Assembly: GCF_039534915.1 (NCBI RefSeq) | Contig: NZ_BAAAWE010000001.1 | Span: 4,154,001 to 4,218,000, forward strand | Source of the DNA: Streptomyces roseofulvus | Lineage (GTDB): Bacteria; Actinomycetota; Actinomycetes; Streptomycetales; Streptomycetaceae | Direction of reading: 5' to 3' | Length of the DNA stretch: 64,000 nucleotides | Shown: one piece after another, positions 25,190 to 34,044 of the stretch | Layout of the letters: the number at the start of each line of letters is the position of its first letter | How positions within the stretch are numbered: position 1 is the stretch's first letter | Position numbers and translations under genes: made by a program | Notes under the pieces: generated by a model | What the model was told of the DNA's origin: nothing | The model's database searches: none | What the model saw: the letters and a program-made list of their open reading frames with translations, nothing else

Positions 25190-25243
25190 TGATCCACAAC
25201 CAAAGTGGTTTATCCACAGGCCAGTTGACGATTCTGTGGACAA
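25190..25243. promoter_or_regulatory. Three DnaA boxes in an AT-rich spacer
   Basis: TGATCCACA (25190-25198), perfect TTATCCACA (25210-25218) and perfect reverse box TGTGGACAA (25235-25243) lie between kptA and the MerR gene. The last two face each other 16 bases apart. The spacer is markedly poorer in GC than its surroundings. Confidence 0.6.
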
Positions 25244-25265
25244 CTCCCCTGAAGAATCAAATGGT

Positions 25266-26219
25266 TTAGCGAACTCTAGGGGAATTGGTGCTGTTTACGG
25301 TCAATGCGTCCAATGTCCTTTTGTTGACCTCGCGTTCGGTGGCCGCCGTCACGAACGCCGCGACCCCGTCCAGGCCAACCAGCGCCTGGACGGCCCTGAT
25401 CGTGTCCGCCGGAATCTGCACCGGACGCGGCTCGTCGTCCCGGGAGGGCGGCATGTCGGGAGACAGATGGATCTGCAGGTGACGGGTCGCCAGGATCCGC
25501 ATGGCGCGCGCGAGTTCGGCGTCCACGGTCTGCTGCGCGAGCGGACGGAGGCGGCGCACCATCGTGGCCGCCTCGGCCGCGTCGGAGTCGGTCGGCGGCC
25601 GGTGCTCCAGATACCGGGCGAAGACGTGCTCGGTGGTGAACTCCAGGAAACGGCCCGCTATGTGCTCCACCTGCTCCCGAAGTTCCCTCAGGTGCCCGGT
25701 GATTGCCGACAGCGGCACACCGGCCGCATGCAACTCCACGGCCACCGCCAGTTCTTGGGGGCTCGGGACCAGGTACTCCTCGGTGTCCCGGCCGGGGATC
25801 CGCTCCAGCACCCCGAGCTCGACCGCCTCCCGGACCGCCTCCTCGTCCGGGGTGCCGCCGAAGCGGGCGTCCAGCTCCGCGCGGGTGATCCGGGCCGCCT
25901 CCTCGTCGGTCCACGGCCCCTGGACCTCGGCGACGAGCCCGAGCACCCCGCCCAGCCCCCGCCCGGTGTCCCAGGCGTCGAGCAGCTCCTTGATCGACGC
26001 CAGTGTGTAGCCCCGGTCCAGCAGGTCCGCGATCTGGCGCAGCCGGGCCAGATGGCTGTCCCCGTACACGTTCGACCTGCCCCGGCGCTCCGGGCGGGGC
26101 AGCAGACCGCGGTCCTGGTAGGCGCGGATGGTCCGGACCGTGGCCCCGCTGTGATGGGCGAGATCCTCGATCCGGTACTCCGGTCGCACTGCTGACTGCT
26201 CGGACAAACCCGCTCCCAC
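25266..26219 (-). CDS. MerR-family transcriptional regulator
   Basis: A 317-residue regulator. The winged helix-turn-helix is at about residues 14-80 (YRIEDLAHHSGATVRTIRAY, GLLPRPERRGRSNVYGDSHLARL), followed by a long helical effector domain of unknown ligand. GTG start at 26219; a TTG four codons later is possible. The final 20 codons (for AGG, ACA, TTG, GCA, AGA, GTT) are far less GC-biased than the rest, so the C-terminus may be a recent extension into the AT-rich spacer. Confidence 0.85.
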   Translation of the reverse strand: MGAGLSEQSAVRPEYRIEDLAHHSGATVRTIRAYQDRGLLPRPERRGRSNVYGDSHLARLRQIADLLDRGYTLASIKELLDAWDTGRGLGGVLGLVAEVQGPWTDEEAARITRAELDARFGGTPDEEAVREAVELGVLERIPGRDTEEYLVPSPQELAVAVELHAAGVPLSAITGHLRELREQVEHIAGRFLEFTTEHVFARYLEHRPPTDSDAAEAATMVRRLRPLAQQTVDAELARAMRILATRHLQIHLSPDMPPSRDDEPRPVQIPADTIRAVQALVGLDGVAAFVTAATEREVNKRTLDALTVNSTNSPRVR

Positions 26220-26351
26220 CGACCGATCGCTCCACCCCGCACGGGGCCCCTCATGCGAGGGATCGTACGACCGTCCGCCCGCCCCGGCCCCCGGCCGGAG
26301 GGCCGGGACCCGGGCGGTGACCCGCTCCGGACGGACGGCCGCGGCCTCCCG

Positions 26352-28151
26352 CTACGCCGGCGGCTGCCAGCGGGCCAGGGCGCGCAGGGCGCCCGGCGCC
26401 AGCCGGGAGAGCGCGTGGGCGCTGCGTGCCTCCGGTGTGACCGGCACGACCGCCCGGTCGTGCAGCACCGCCCCCAGGATCGCGTCCGCGACCTTCTCCG
26501 GCGGGTAGTTGCGCAGCCCGTACAGCCGCGACACCTTGCGCTGGCGGCGCTTCTCCTCCTCCGCGTCCGTGACCCCGGCGAACCGGGCGGTGGCCGTGAT
26601 GTTGGTGTTCACGATCCCCGGACAGATCGCGCTCACCCCGATGGACTGCCCGGCCAGTTCGGCCCGCAGGCACTCGCTCAGCATCAGCACCGCCGCCTTC
26701 GAGGTGCTGTACGCCGGCAGCGCCCGGGAGGGCTGGAAGGCCGCCGCGGAGGCGGTGTTGACGATGTGGCCGCCCTGGCCGCGGGCGGCCATCTGCGCCC
26801 CGAATATCCGGCAACCGTGGATCACACCCCACAGGTTGACGTCCAGGACCCGCTTCCACTCCTCGCTGGTGGTCTCGAAGAAGGAGCCGGTGAGTCCGAT
26901 CCCCGCGTTGTTGACGAGGACGTCGACGATGCCGTAGTCGGCGGCCACCTTGGCCGCCAGCTTCTCCATCGCCTGCTCGTCGGAGACGTCCACCGTCTCG
27001 CCCCAGGCGTCACCGGCGCCGATCAGCCGCGCCATCTCGGCCGTCCGGGCCGCGCCCTCGCCGTCCCGGTCCACCGCGACCACCCGGGCCCCGGCCTCCG
27101 CGAACGCGAAGGCGGTGGCCCGCCCGATGCCGCTGGCGGCGCCGGTGACCAGTACCAGCTGCCCGCCGAACCGCTCCGCGTACTCCGGCCGCACCCCGCT
27201 CTTCGCGGTCGTCTCCGCCACCGGCCGCGGCGCCCGCGTCTCCGGCTCCTCGTGGGTGCGGACGAAGTCCGTGATCCACGCGGCCAGCTGGTCCGGCCGG
27301 GTGCGCGGCACCCAGTGCTTCGCCGGCAGGGTGCGCCGGGTCAGCTCCGGCACCCAGGCGGCCAGGTCGTCGTAGAGCCGCTCGGAGAGGAAGGCGTCCC
27401 CGGTCGGCGTGATCAGCTGCACGGGCACGTGCGCGAAGGCGTCGGGGCGCGGCCGGGAGAGCCGGGCCCGGATGTTGTCCCGGTAGAGCCAGGCGCCGTG
27501 GGCCGCGTCGCTCGGCAGCGAGGGCGTCGGGTAGGCGTCGGACGGGATCCCCTCCACCCGCTCCAGGAGCTTCGGCCAGCGCTTGCCGAGCGGGCCGCGC
27601 CAGGCCAGCTCCGGCAGGACGGGGGTGTGCAGCATGTACACGTACCAGGACTTGGCGCCCTGCCCGAGGAGCTGCCCGACCCGGCGTGGGGTGGGGCGGG
27701 TCATCCGGTTCTTGATCCAGTGCCCGAAGTGGTCGAGCGAGGGGCCCGACACGGAGGTGAACGAGGCGATCCTGCCCTCGGTGCGCTCCACGGTCGCGAA
27801 CTCCCACGCCTGCACCGAACCCCAGTCGTGCCCGACGAGGTGGACCGGCCGGTCCGGGCTGACCGCGTCGGCGACGGCCAGGAAGTCGTCGGTCAGCTTC
27901 TCCAGGGTGAAGCCGCCCCTCAGCGGTGCCGGCGCCGTCGAACGGCCGTGGCCCCGCACGTCGTACAGCACGACGTGGAACTCCCCGGCGAGCCGGACCG
28001 CGACCTCGGACCAGACCTCCTTCGAGTCCGGATAGCCGTGCACGAGCACCACCGTCGGCCGGCGTGCGTCGCCGAGCTCGGCGACGCACAGCTCGATCCC
28101 GCCCGTCCGGACCCGGCGCTCCCGCGCCCCGTCGAGTCCCGCCCCCGCCAT
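26352..28151 (-). CDS. EphD-like alpha/beta-hydrolase fused to short-chain dehydrogenase
   Basis: A 599-residue two-domain enzyme. Residues 15-290 form an epoxide-hydrolase-type alpha/beta hydrolase with VLVHGYPDS (His38) and the nucleophile aspartate in GHDWGS near residue 111. After a short linker, residues 320-599 form a classical SDR with TGAASGIGRA, NNAGIG and the YSTSK catalytic Tyr/Lys. The domain pair and length match mycobacterial EphD. The ATG at 28151 follows AAGGAG and overlaps the stop of the upstream M24 gene by one base, so the two are translationally coupled. Lipid or epoxide metabolism is likely by family. Confidence 0.9.
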   Translation of the reverse strand: MAGAGLDGARERRVRTGGIELCVAELGDARRPTVVLVHGYPDSKEVWSEVAVRLAGEFHVVLYDVRGHGRSTAPAPLRGGFTLEKLTDDFLAVADAVSPDRPVHLVGHDWGSVQAWEFATVERTEGRIASFTSVSGPSLDHFGHWIKNRMTRPTPRRVGQLLGQGAKSWYVYMLHTPVLPELAWRGPLGKRWPKLLERVEGIPSDAYPTPSLPSDAAHGAWLYRDNIRARLSRPRPDAFAHVPVQLITPTGDAFLSERLYDDLAAWVPELTRRTLPAKHWVPRTRPDQLAAWITDFVRTHEEPETRAPRPVAETTAKSGVRPEYAERFGGQLVLVTGAASGIGRATAFAFAEAGARVVAVDRDGEGAARTAEMARLIGAGDAWGETVDVSDEQAMEKLAAKVAADYGIVDVLVNNAGIGLTGSFFETTSEEWKRVLDVNLWGVIHGCRIFGAQMAARGQGGHIVNTASAAAFQPSRALPAYSTSKAAVLMLSECLRAELAGQSIGVSAICPGIVNTNITATARFAGVTDAEEEKRRQRKVSRLYGLRNYPPEKVADAILGAVLHDRAVVPVTPEARSAHALSRLAPGALRALARWQPPA

Positions 28152-28996
28152 CACACCGCTCCTTCGTTCCACCGCCGCACGTGCGGCAGGTCGTCGTCCA
28201 GCCAGAACGCGCTCTGCTCGGGGTCCCTGGAGTCGGTGACGACCAGGATCTCCTCGAACTTCGCGCCCGTCCCCCGGAATCCGAGGTGGGGTTCGACCGC
28301 CCAGAGGCCCGGAGTGGGCGGGTGGTCGGAGAACTTGTACGGGGACCAGAGCGGCGACCAGCCGTCCCGGTGGCCGTGCACGGCGTCGCTCAGCAGGCCC
28401 TTGAGGGACTGGGCGCCGAAGCCGAAGAGGGTCGGGGTGAAGCGCCGCTCCCGCACCCGGTCGATCTTGTGGGCGATCACGCCGAACGGATAGGCGCGGT
28501 GCCGGTTGGCGTACCCCTGGCGGACCATGAGCCGGTCCACGTCCTCGTATATCTCGCGCAGGCTGCGCCGCTCGCGGACCTCGCGCAGGATCAGCTCGCG
28601 GTGGTCGCGCAGGTCGGCGAGGAGCTTGTCGTGCAGCGGGTTGAGCCCGAGGCAGCCGCTGTACCCGATGTCCGCCGTGTACCCCTTGTACACGGGCGCC
28701 ATGTCGAGGATGAACGGCATCCCCGCCTCCAGGCGCCGGTCGGTGGGGAAGAACTGCAGCGGGATCTTGAAGTCGACGAAGGCGGTGCGGTCGCCGAACC
28801 AGGCGAACGGGCGGTGGAACCAGTCCTTCACCCCGCGCTCGTACAGCCACTCGCGCTGCATCCGCGCCGCCTCGCGCTCGGTCACACCCGGCTTGAGCTG
28901 GGCCGCGACCGCTTCCGCGCAGGCGTAGGAGAGCTGCTGTACGTCCCTGAACCCCCGCAGTTCCGCGGTCAGTTCGCTTGCCACTGCTGAGGTCAT
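28151..28996 (-). CDS. M24-family metallopeptidase-like protein
   Basis: A 281-residue pita-bread-fold protein. Metal ligands expected of the family appear as LDMAPVYKGYTADIG (two Asp eleven apart, near residues 97 and 108), a His-rich HGHRDG segment, VEPHLG and KFEEILVVT. It is shorter than aminopeptidase P and lacks an N-terminal domain. It is coupled to the EphD-like gene, so it may act on a substrate in the same pathway rather than as a general peptidase; that is inference. ATG at 28996. Confidence 0.8.
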   Translation of the reverse strand: MTSAVASELTAELRGFRDVQQLSYACAEAVAAQLKPGVTEREAARMQREWLYERGVKDWFHRPFAWFGDRTAFVDFKIPLQFFPTDRRLEAGMPFILDMAPVYKGYTADIGYSGCLGLNPLHDKLLADLRDHRELILREVRERRSLREIYEDVDRLMVRQGYANRHRAYPFGVIAHKIDRVRERRFTPTLFGFGAQSLKGLLSDAVHGHRDGWSPLWSPYKFSDHPPTPGLWAVEPHLGFRGTGAKFEEILVVTDSRDPEQSAFWLDDDLPHVRRWNEGAV

Positions 28997-29120
28997 GCCA
29001 CCCGCCCGTCCGGTGTGAGCGTACGGTCGCACTACGCGTCCGTAACTTGACACCGATGAATGTGACAATGCCCGGCGGCTACGTCAAGGGGTGTGCACGA
29101 GGCCCTGTGGAAAACTCCGT

Positions 29121-29161
29121 CCCCGAGACCCCGACGACTTTCGTCGCGACGACTCTCGGGG
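29121..29161. promoter_or_regulatory. Nested inverted repeat upstream of the ABC operon
   Basis: An outer pair CCCCGAGA (29121-29128) / TCTCGGGG (29154-29161) encloses an inner hairpin CGACGA-CTT-TCGTCG (29132-29146). It lies 78-118 bases before the ABC operon start and could be an operator or a transcript hairpin. Confidence 0.45.
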
Positions 29162-29238
29162 TTCGTACGCCGGAAGTCGGAGAGGGTTCGAGCCGTAGGG
29201 CTGACGACGGCTGTGGCGCCCGCCACTACCGTCGAACC

Positions 29239-30210
29239 GTGACTGTGATCGCCACCGAAAGCCTCAGCAAGCGGTTCCCCCGGGTGACCGCTCTCGACCG
29301 GCTCTCCCTGGACATCGGGCCCGGTGTGACCGGACTGGTGGGTGCCAACGGAGCCGGCAAGTCCACGATGATCAAGATCCTGCTCGGCCTCTCCCCCGCC
29401 ACGGAGGGCCGCGCCGAGGTCCTGGGCCTCGACGTCTCGACGCACGGCCCCGAGATCCGCGAGCGCGTCGGGTACATGCCCGAGCACGACTGCCTGCCGC
29501 CGGACGTCTCGGCCACCGAGTTCGTCGTCCACATGGCGCGGATGTCGGGGCTGCCGGCGACCGCCGCCCGCGAGCGGACGGCCGACACCCTGCGCCACGT
29601 CGGCCTGTACGAGGAGCGCTACCGCCCCATCGGCGGCTACTCGACCGGCATGAAGCAGCGGGTGAAGCTGGCCCAGGCCCTGGTCCACGACCCCAAGCTG
29701 GTCCTCCTCGACGAGCCGACCAACGGCCTCGACCCGGTCGGCCGGGACGAGATGCTCGGCCTCATCCGCCGCGTCTGGACCGACTTCGGCATCTCCGTGC
29801 TCGTCACCTCCCACCTCCTCGGCGAGCTGGAGCGGACCTGCGACCACGTCGTCGTCATCGACGGCGGAAAGCTGCTGCGGTCCAGCTCCACCAGCGACTT
29901 CACCCGCACCACCACGACCCTCGCGGTCGAGGTCACCGACTCGGACGCGCACCCGGACGGCACCGGCGCGCTCCGCGCGGCCCTCGCCGAGGCCGGCGTC
30001 ACCCTCCACGAGGGCGTCGAGGAGGGCCTGCCCGGTGCCGGTCACATCCTGCTCCTGGAGGCCGCCGGCGAGGAGACGTACGACCTGGTGCGCGACACCG
30101 TCGCCGGCCTCGGCCTCGGCCTGGTCCGCATGGAGCAGCGCCGCCACCACATCGCCGAGGTCTTCCGTCCCGAGGCCGCCGCGCAGCACGAGGAGGTGAA
30201 GGCCCGATGA
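29239..30210 (+). CDS. ABC transporter ATP-binding protein (first pair)
   Basis: A 323-residue ATPase with Walker A GANGAGKS (about residue 38), signature YSTGMKQRV (about 135), Walker B LVLLDEPTNGLDP (about 155) and H-loop VTSHLL. A C-terminal extension of about 90 residues is typical of drug or bacteriocin-type (CcmA/NatA-like) exporters. GTG at 29239 has no clear ribosome site and may be leaderless. It overlaps the permease gene by four bases (ATGA). Confidence 0.9.
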   Translation: MTVIATESLSKRFPRVTALDRLSLDIGPGVTGLVGANGAGKSTMIKILLGLSPATEGRAEVLGLDVSTHGPEIRERVGYMPEHDCLPPDVSATEFVVHMARMSGLPATAARERTADTLRHVGLYEERYRPIGGYSTGMKQRVKLAQALVHDPKLVLLDEPTNGLDPVGRDEMLGLIRRVWTDFGISVLVTSHLLGELERTCDHVVVIDGGKLLRSSSTSDFTRTTTTLAVEVTDSDAHPDGTGALRAALAEAGVTLHEGVEEGLPGAGHILLLEAAGEETYDLVRDTVAGLGLGLVRMEQRRHHIAEVFRPEAAAQHEEVKAR

Positions 30211-31109
30211 GCACCCCCGCCCCCGAGGCCGCCCCCGACACCACCCGGATCCACAACATCGGATACCGGTCCTACGACGGCCCCAGGCTCGGCCGCTCGT
30301 ACGCCCGCCGCTCGCTCTTCTCGCAGTCCCTGCGCGGGGCGTACGGCCTGGGCCGCAGCGCCAAGTCGAAGGTGCTGCCGATGCTGCTTTTCGCCGTGAT
30401 GTGCGTGCCCGCGCTGATCGTCACCGCGATCGCGGTGTACATGAAGAACGAGAAGCACCTCATGGAGTACACCCAGTACGCGGTCTACCTCCAGCTCGTC
30501 ATCGCCGTCTACCTGGCCTCCCAGGCCCCCCAGTCGGTCTCCCGCGACCTGAGGTTCCGGACGGTGCCGCTGTACTTCTCCCGGCCCATCGAGCGGGTCG
30601 ACTACGTGCTCGCCAAGTACGGGGCCATGGCGTCGGCGCTGTTCGTCCTCACCGCCACCCCGCTGCTGATCATGTGGGTCGGCTCGATGCTGGCCAAGAT
30701 GGACTTCGCCGAGCAGGCCAAGATGTTCGGCCAGGGGCTCGTCTCCGTCGCGATCCTGTCGGTGCTCTTCGGCGGCATCGGCCTGGTCATGGCCGCGCTC
30801 ACGCCGCGCCGCGGCTTCGGCGTCGCCGCCGTGATCGCCGTCCTCACCATCACCTACGGCGCCGTCTCCACCCTCCAGGGCATCTCCTACGCCACCGACA
30901 ACACCGACGCCATCGCCTGGCTCGGCCTGTTCTCCCCCCTCACCCTCGTCATCGGCCTGCAGAACGCCTTCCTCGGCGCTCCCGCCTCCTTCCCCGGCGA
31001 GATGTCGGTCGGGACCGGAGTCGGCGTGGTCTACCTCCTGGTCGTCCTCGGCCTCGTCGCCGCCTGCTACGGCATCCTGATGCGCCGCTACCGAAAGGTC
31101 GGACTGTGA
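30207..31109 (+). CDS. ABC transporter permease (first pair)
   Basis: A 300-residue ABC-2-type permease with a 60-residue cytoplasmic front (IHNIGYRSYDGPRLGRSYARRSLFSQSLR) and six membrane helices. The N-terminal motif is shared by a Streptomyces/actinobacterial group whose substrate is unknown. It overlaps the ATPase genes on both sides by four bases, so all are translated from one transcript. Confidence 0.87.
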   Translation: MSTPAPEAAPDTTRIHNIGYRSYDGPRLGRSYARRSLFSQSLRGAYGLGRSAKSKVLPMLLFAVMCVPALIVTAIAVYMKNEKHLMEYTQYAVYLQLVIAVYLASQAPQSVSRDLRFRTVPLYFSRPIERVDYVLAKYGAMASALFVLTATPLLIMWVGSMLAKMDFAEQAKMFGQGLVSVAILSVLFGGIGLVMAALTPRRGFGVAAVIAVLTITYGAVSTLQGISYATDNTDAIAWLGLFSPLTLVIGLQNAFLGAPASFPGEMSVGTGVGVVYLLVVLGLVAACYGILMRRYRKVGL

Positions 31110-32017
31110 GCACCCTGCACATCGACCACGTCTCGCGCTGGTTCGGCAACGTCGTCGCGGTCAACGACGTCACGATGTCGATCGGCCCCGGCGTGACCGG
31201 CCTGCTCGGCCCCAACGGCGCCGGGAAGTCCACCCTCATCAACATGATGGGCGGCTTCCTCGCCCCCTCCACGGGCAGCGTGACCCTCGACGGCGAGCCG
31301 GTCTGGCGCAACGAGTCCGTCTACCGTTCCATCGGCGTCGTCCCCGAGCGGGAGGCGATGTACGACTTCCTCACCGGCCGCGAGTTCGTGGTGGCCAACG
31401 CGGAGCTCCAGGGCCTCGGCGCGACGGAGGCCCAGAAGGCCCTCGCCACCGTCGAGATGGAGTACGCGCAGGACCGGAAGATCGCCACGTACAGCAAGGG
31501 CATGCGGCAGCGCGTGAAGATGGCCTCGGCCCTGGTCCACGAGCCGTCCGTGCTGCTGCTCGACGAGCCGTTCAACGGCATGGACCCGCGCCAGCGGATG
31601 CAGCTCATGGAGCTGCTGCGGCGGATGGGCGCCGACGGGCGCACGGTGCTGTTCTCCTCGCACATCCTGGAGGAGGTCGAGCAGCTCGCCTCCCACATCG
31701 AGGTGATCGTCGCCGGCCGGCACGCCGCCTCCGGCGACTTCCGCCGGATCCGCCGTCTGATGACCGACCGGCCGCACCGCTATCTGGTCCGCTCCAGCGA
31801 CGACCGGGCGCTCGCCGCCGCGCTGATCGCCGACCCGTCGACGGCCGGCATCGAGGTCGACGCGGTGGAGGGCGGACTGCGGATCCAGGCCGTCGACTTC
31901 GGACGGTTCACCGAGCTGCTGCCGCAGGTCGCACGCGCGCGTGGGATCCGGCTGCTGACGGTGTCGCCCTCCGACGAGTCGCTCGAATCCGTCTTCTCGT
32001 ATCTCGTCGCGGCCTGA
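31106..32017 (+). CDS. ABC transporter ATP-binding protein (second pair)
   Basis: A 303-residue ATPase with GPNGAGKS near residue 36, YSKGMRQRV near 133, VLLLDEPFNGMDP near 152 and SSHILEEVE. It resembles the first ATPase in this operon but is clearly a separate lineage. The GTG at 31106 overlaps the stop of the first permease (GTGA). Confidence 0.9.
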   Translation: MSTLHIDHVSRWFGNVVAVNDVTMSIGPGVTGLLGPNGAGKSTLINMMGGFLAPSTGSVTLDGEPVWRNESVYRSIGVVPEREAMYDFLTGREFVVANAELQGLGATEAQKALATVEMEYAQDRKIATYSKGMRQRVKMASALVHEPSVLLLDEPFNGMDPRQRMQLMELLRRMGADGRTVLFSSHILEEVEQLASHIEVIVAGRHAASGDFRRIRRLMTDRPHRYLVRSSDDRALAAALIADPSTAGIEVDAVEGGLRIQAVDFGRFTELLPQVARARGIRLLTVSPSDESLESVFSYLVAA

Positions 32018-32033
32018 AAGGAGCACGATCCCG

Positions 32034-32753
32034 ATGTACGACCCCACCGTCGCCCGGCTCACCTACCGGGCCCTCCTGGGCCGCCGCCGGGCGGCGATCC
32101 TCTTCCTGCTGCCCGGCCTGCTCCTGCTCATCGCCACGGCCGTCCGGATCATCAACGGCGCGGACGACCAGGTCGCGGCCGACCTCCTCGGCGGTTTCGC
32201 GCTCGCCACGATGGTGCCGCTGATCGGCGTCATCGCCGGCACGGGCGCGATCGGCCCGGAGATCGACGACGGCTCCATCGTCTACCTGCTCTCCAAGCCG
32301 GTGAAGCGGCCGACGATCATCACCACCAAGCTGATCGTGGCCATCGCCGTGACCATGGCCTTCTCGGCCGTGCCCACCCTGATCGCCGGCTTCATCCTGA
32401 ACGGGAACGGGCAGCAGGTCGCCGTGGCCTACACGGTCGCCGCGCTGGTCGCCTCCATCGCCTACAGCGCGCTCTTCCTGCTGCTCGGCACGGTCAGCCG
32501 GCACGCCGTGGTGATCGGCCTGGTCTACGCCCTGGTCTGGGAGGCGCTGTTCGGCTCCCTGATCGCCGGCGCCCGCACCCTCAGCGTCCAGCAGTGGTCG
32601 CTCGCCCTCGCCGAGAAGGTCACCGGCGAGGGGCTGATCAGCTCCGACGTGGCGCTGCCGACGGCGTCGGTGCTGCTGATCGCCGTCACGATCGGGGCCA
32701 CCTGGTTCGCCGGCCACAAGCTGCGCACGCTGACGCTGGCCGGCGAGGAGTAG
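32034..32753 (+). CDS. ABC transporter permease (second pair)
   Basis: A 239-residue ABC-2-type permease with six membrane helices and the EIDDGSIVYLLSKPVKR segment between helices 2 and 3 that is typical of the NosY/CcmB-like group. It ends the four-gene ATPase-permease-ATPase-permease operon. Whether the two pairs form one heteromeric transporter or two is not clear. ATG at 32034 follows AAAGGAG. Confidence 0.87.
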   Translation: MYDPTVARLTYRALLGRRRAAILFLLPGLLLLIATAVRIINGADDQVAADLLGGFALATMVPLIGVIAGTGAIGPEIDDGSIVYLLSKPVKRPTIITTKLIVAIAVTMAFSAVPTLIAGFILNGNGQQVAVAYTVAALVASIAYSALFLLLGTVSRHAVVIGLVYALVWEALFGSLIAGARTLSVQQWSLALAEKVTGEGLISSDVALPTASVLLIAVTIGATWFAGHKLRTLTLAGEE

Positions 32754-32772
32754 GCCGGCCCCGGACGGGGCG

Positions 32773-34044
32773 TCAGACGGTACGGTCGCGGGCGGCGAGC
32801 AGGCCGACGCCCGCGGCCGCCGCGCAGACACCGAGCACCAGCGAGATCGGCAGCGTCCACGAGCCGGTCGCCTGATGCAGGGCACCGGCCGCCAGCGGAC
32901 CCGCGGCCGCCATCAGATAGCCGACGGTCTGGGCCATCCCGGAGAGCCGGGCGGCCGTCGGGGCGTCCCCGGTCCGCAGCACGATCAGGGTCAGCGCGAG
33001 CCCCAGGGCCCCGCCCTGGCCGACGCCGAGGACCGCCGACCACAGCCAGGCGCCCTCGGCCGGGGCGACGAGCAGCCCCGCGTACCCGGCGGCGACCAGC
33101 GTCGTCACCAGCACCACCAGCGGGCGCTGGCTGCGCCTGCGGCCCGCGAGCAGCGGCACCGCGAAGGCCCCGGCGACCTGGATCAGGTTGTTGAAGGCGA
33201 AGACCACACCGGCCTCGGAGCGGCTCATCCCGTGGTCGGTGAAGATCGTCGGCATCCAGGCGATCAGCACGTACGACCAGAGCGACTGCAGGCCCATGAA
33301 GAGGGTCACCTGCCAGGCGAGCGCCGAGCGCCACACCCGCGCCGGGGCGGCGCCGGCGGCCGGGACGGCCCGTACCTCGTGACCGGTACGGCCCCGGGCG
33401 ATCAGCACCTGGGGCAGCCAGGCCACCGCCGCCACCAGGGCGAGCAGCGACCAGGAGCCGAGCGAGCCCTGCCAGCCGCCGCCGAGCGCCTCCTCCAGCG
33501 GGACCGCGGCCGCGGCGGCGACGGTCGCGCCGGCGACCATCGCCCCCGTGTACACGGAGGTCATGGCGGCCGCCCGGTCCGGGAAGTCCCGCTTGACCAG
33601 ACCCGGCATCAGCACGTTGAGCAGGGCGATCGCGGTGCCGACGAGGACGCCGCCGCCGTACAGCGCCGCCACCGACGGCAGCAGCCGCAGCAGGATGCCG
33701 CCGGCGAGCAGCAGCAGCGCGGCGAGCACGGTCCGCTCGGCGCCGAAGCGGCGGCCCAGCCAGGGCGCGACCAGCGCGCCGAGGCCGAGGAAGAGCACCG
33801 GGATCGAGGTGATGAGCGATCCGGCGGTCGAGGAGAGGCCGAAGGCCCCGGCTATCTCGCCGACCAGCGGCGCCACGCTCGCCAGCGCGACCCGCATGTT
33901 GAGCGAGGCGAGCACGATCCCGGCGAGCAGCAGCAGCGGATGGGCGAGCAGCGCGCGCCGCGCGGCGGTCCCGGCGGCCGAGGGGCGTACGTCGGCCTCG
34001 GCGTCGACCAGCACGCGCGCGGGGCCCGTCTCCGTACCCCTCAC
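32773..34044 (-). CDS. MFS transporter, CynX/NimT type
   Basis: A 423-residue major-facilitator protein with 12 helices. ASLNMRVALASVAPLVGEI in the first helix and GRRFGAER after helix 2 match the CynX/NimT (cyanate/nitroimidazole) group, whose real substrates are mostly unknown. The GTG at 34044 overlaps the GntR stop (GTGA), so regulator and transporter are one operon and the regulator probably controls it. Confidence 0.88.
   Translation of the reverse strand: MRGTETGPARVLVDAEADVRPSAAGTAARRALLAHPLLLLAGIVLASLNMRVALASVAPLVGEIAGAFGLSSTAGSLITSIPVLFLGLGALVAPWLGRRFGAERTVLAALLLLAGGILLRLLPSVAALYGGGVLVGTAIALLNVLMPGLVKRDFPDRAAAMTSVYTGAMVAGATVAAAAAVPLEEALGGGWQGSLGSWSLLALVAAVAWLPQVLIARGRTGHEVRAVPAAGAAPARVWRSALAWQVTLFMGLQSLWSYVLIAWMPTIFTDHGMSRSEAGVVFAFNNLIQVAGAFAVPLLAGRRRSQRPLVVLVTTLVAAGYAGLLVAPAEGAWLWSAVLGVGQGGALGLALTLIVLRTGDAPTAARLSGMAQTVGYLMAAAGPLAAGALHQATGSWTLPISLVLGVCAAAAGVGLLAARDRTV

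Noticed and set aside
28174..28187. Palindrome GCCGCACGTGCGGC as a second parS
   Set aside because: Only the central CACGTG agrees with parS; the outer bases do not, and it is inside a coding region where GC-rich palindromes occur by chance.
29106..29114. Single DnaA-like box TGTGGAAAA
   Set aside because: Isolated and mismatched; no second box nearby.
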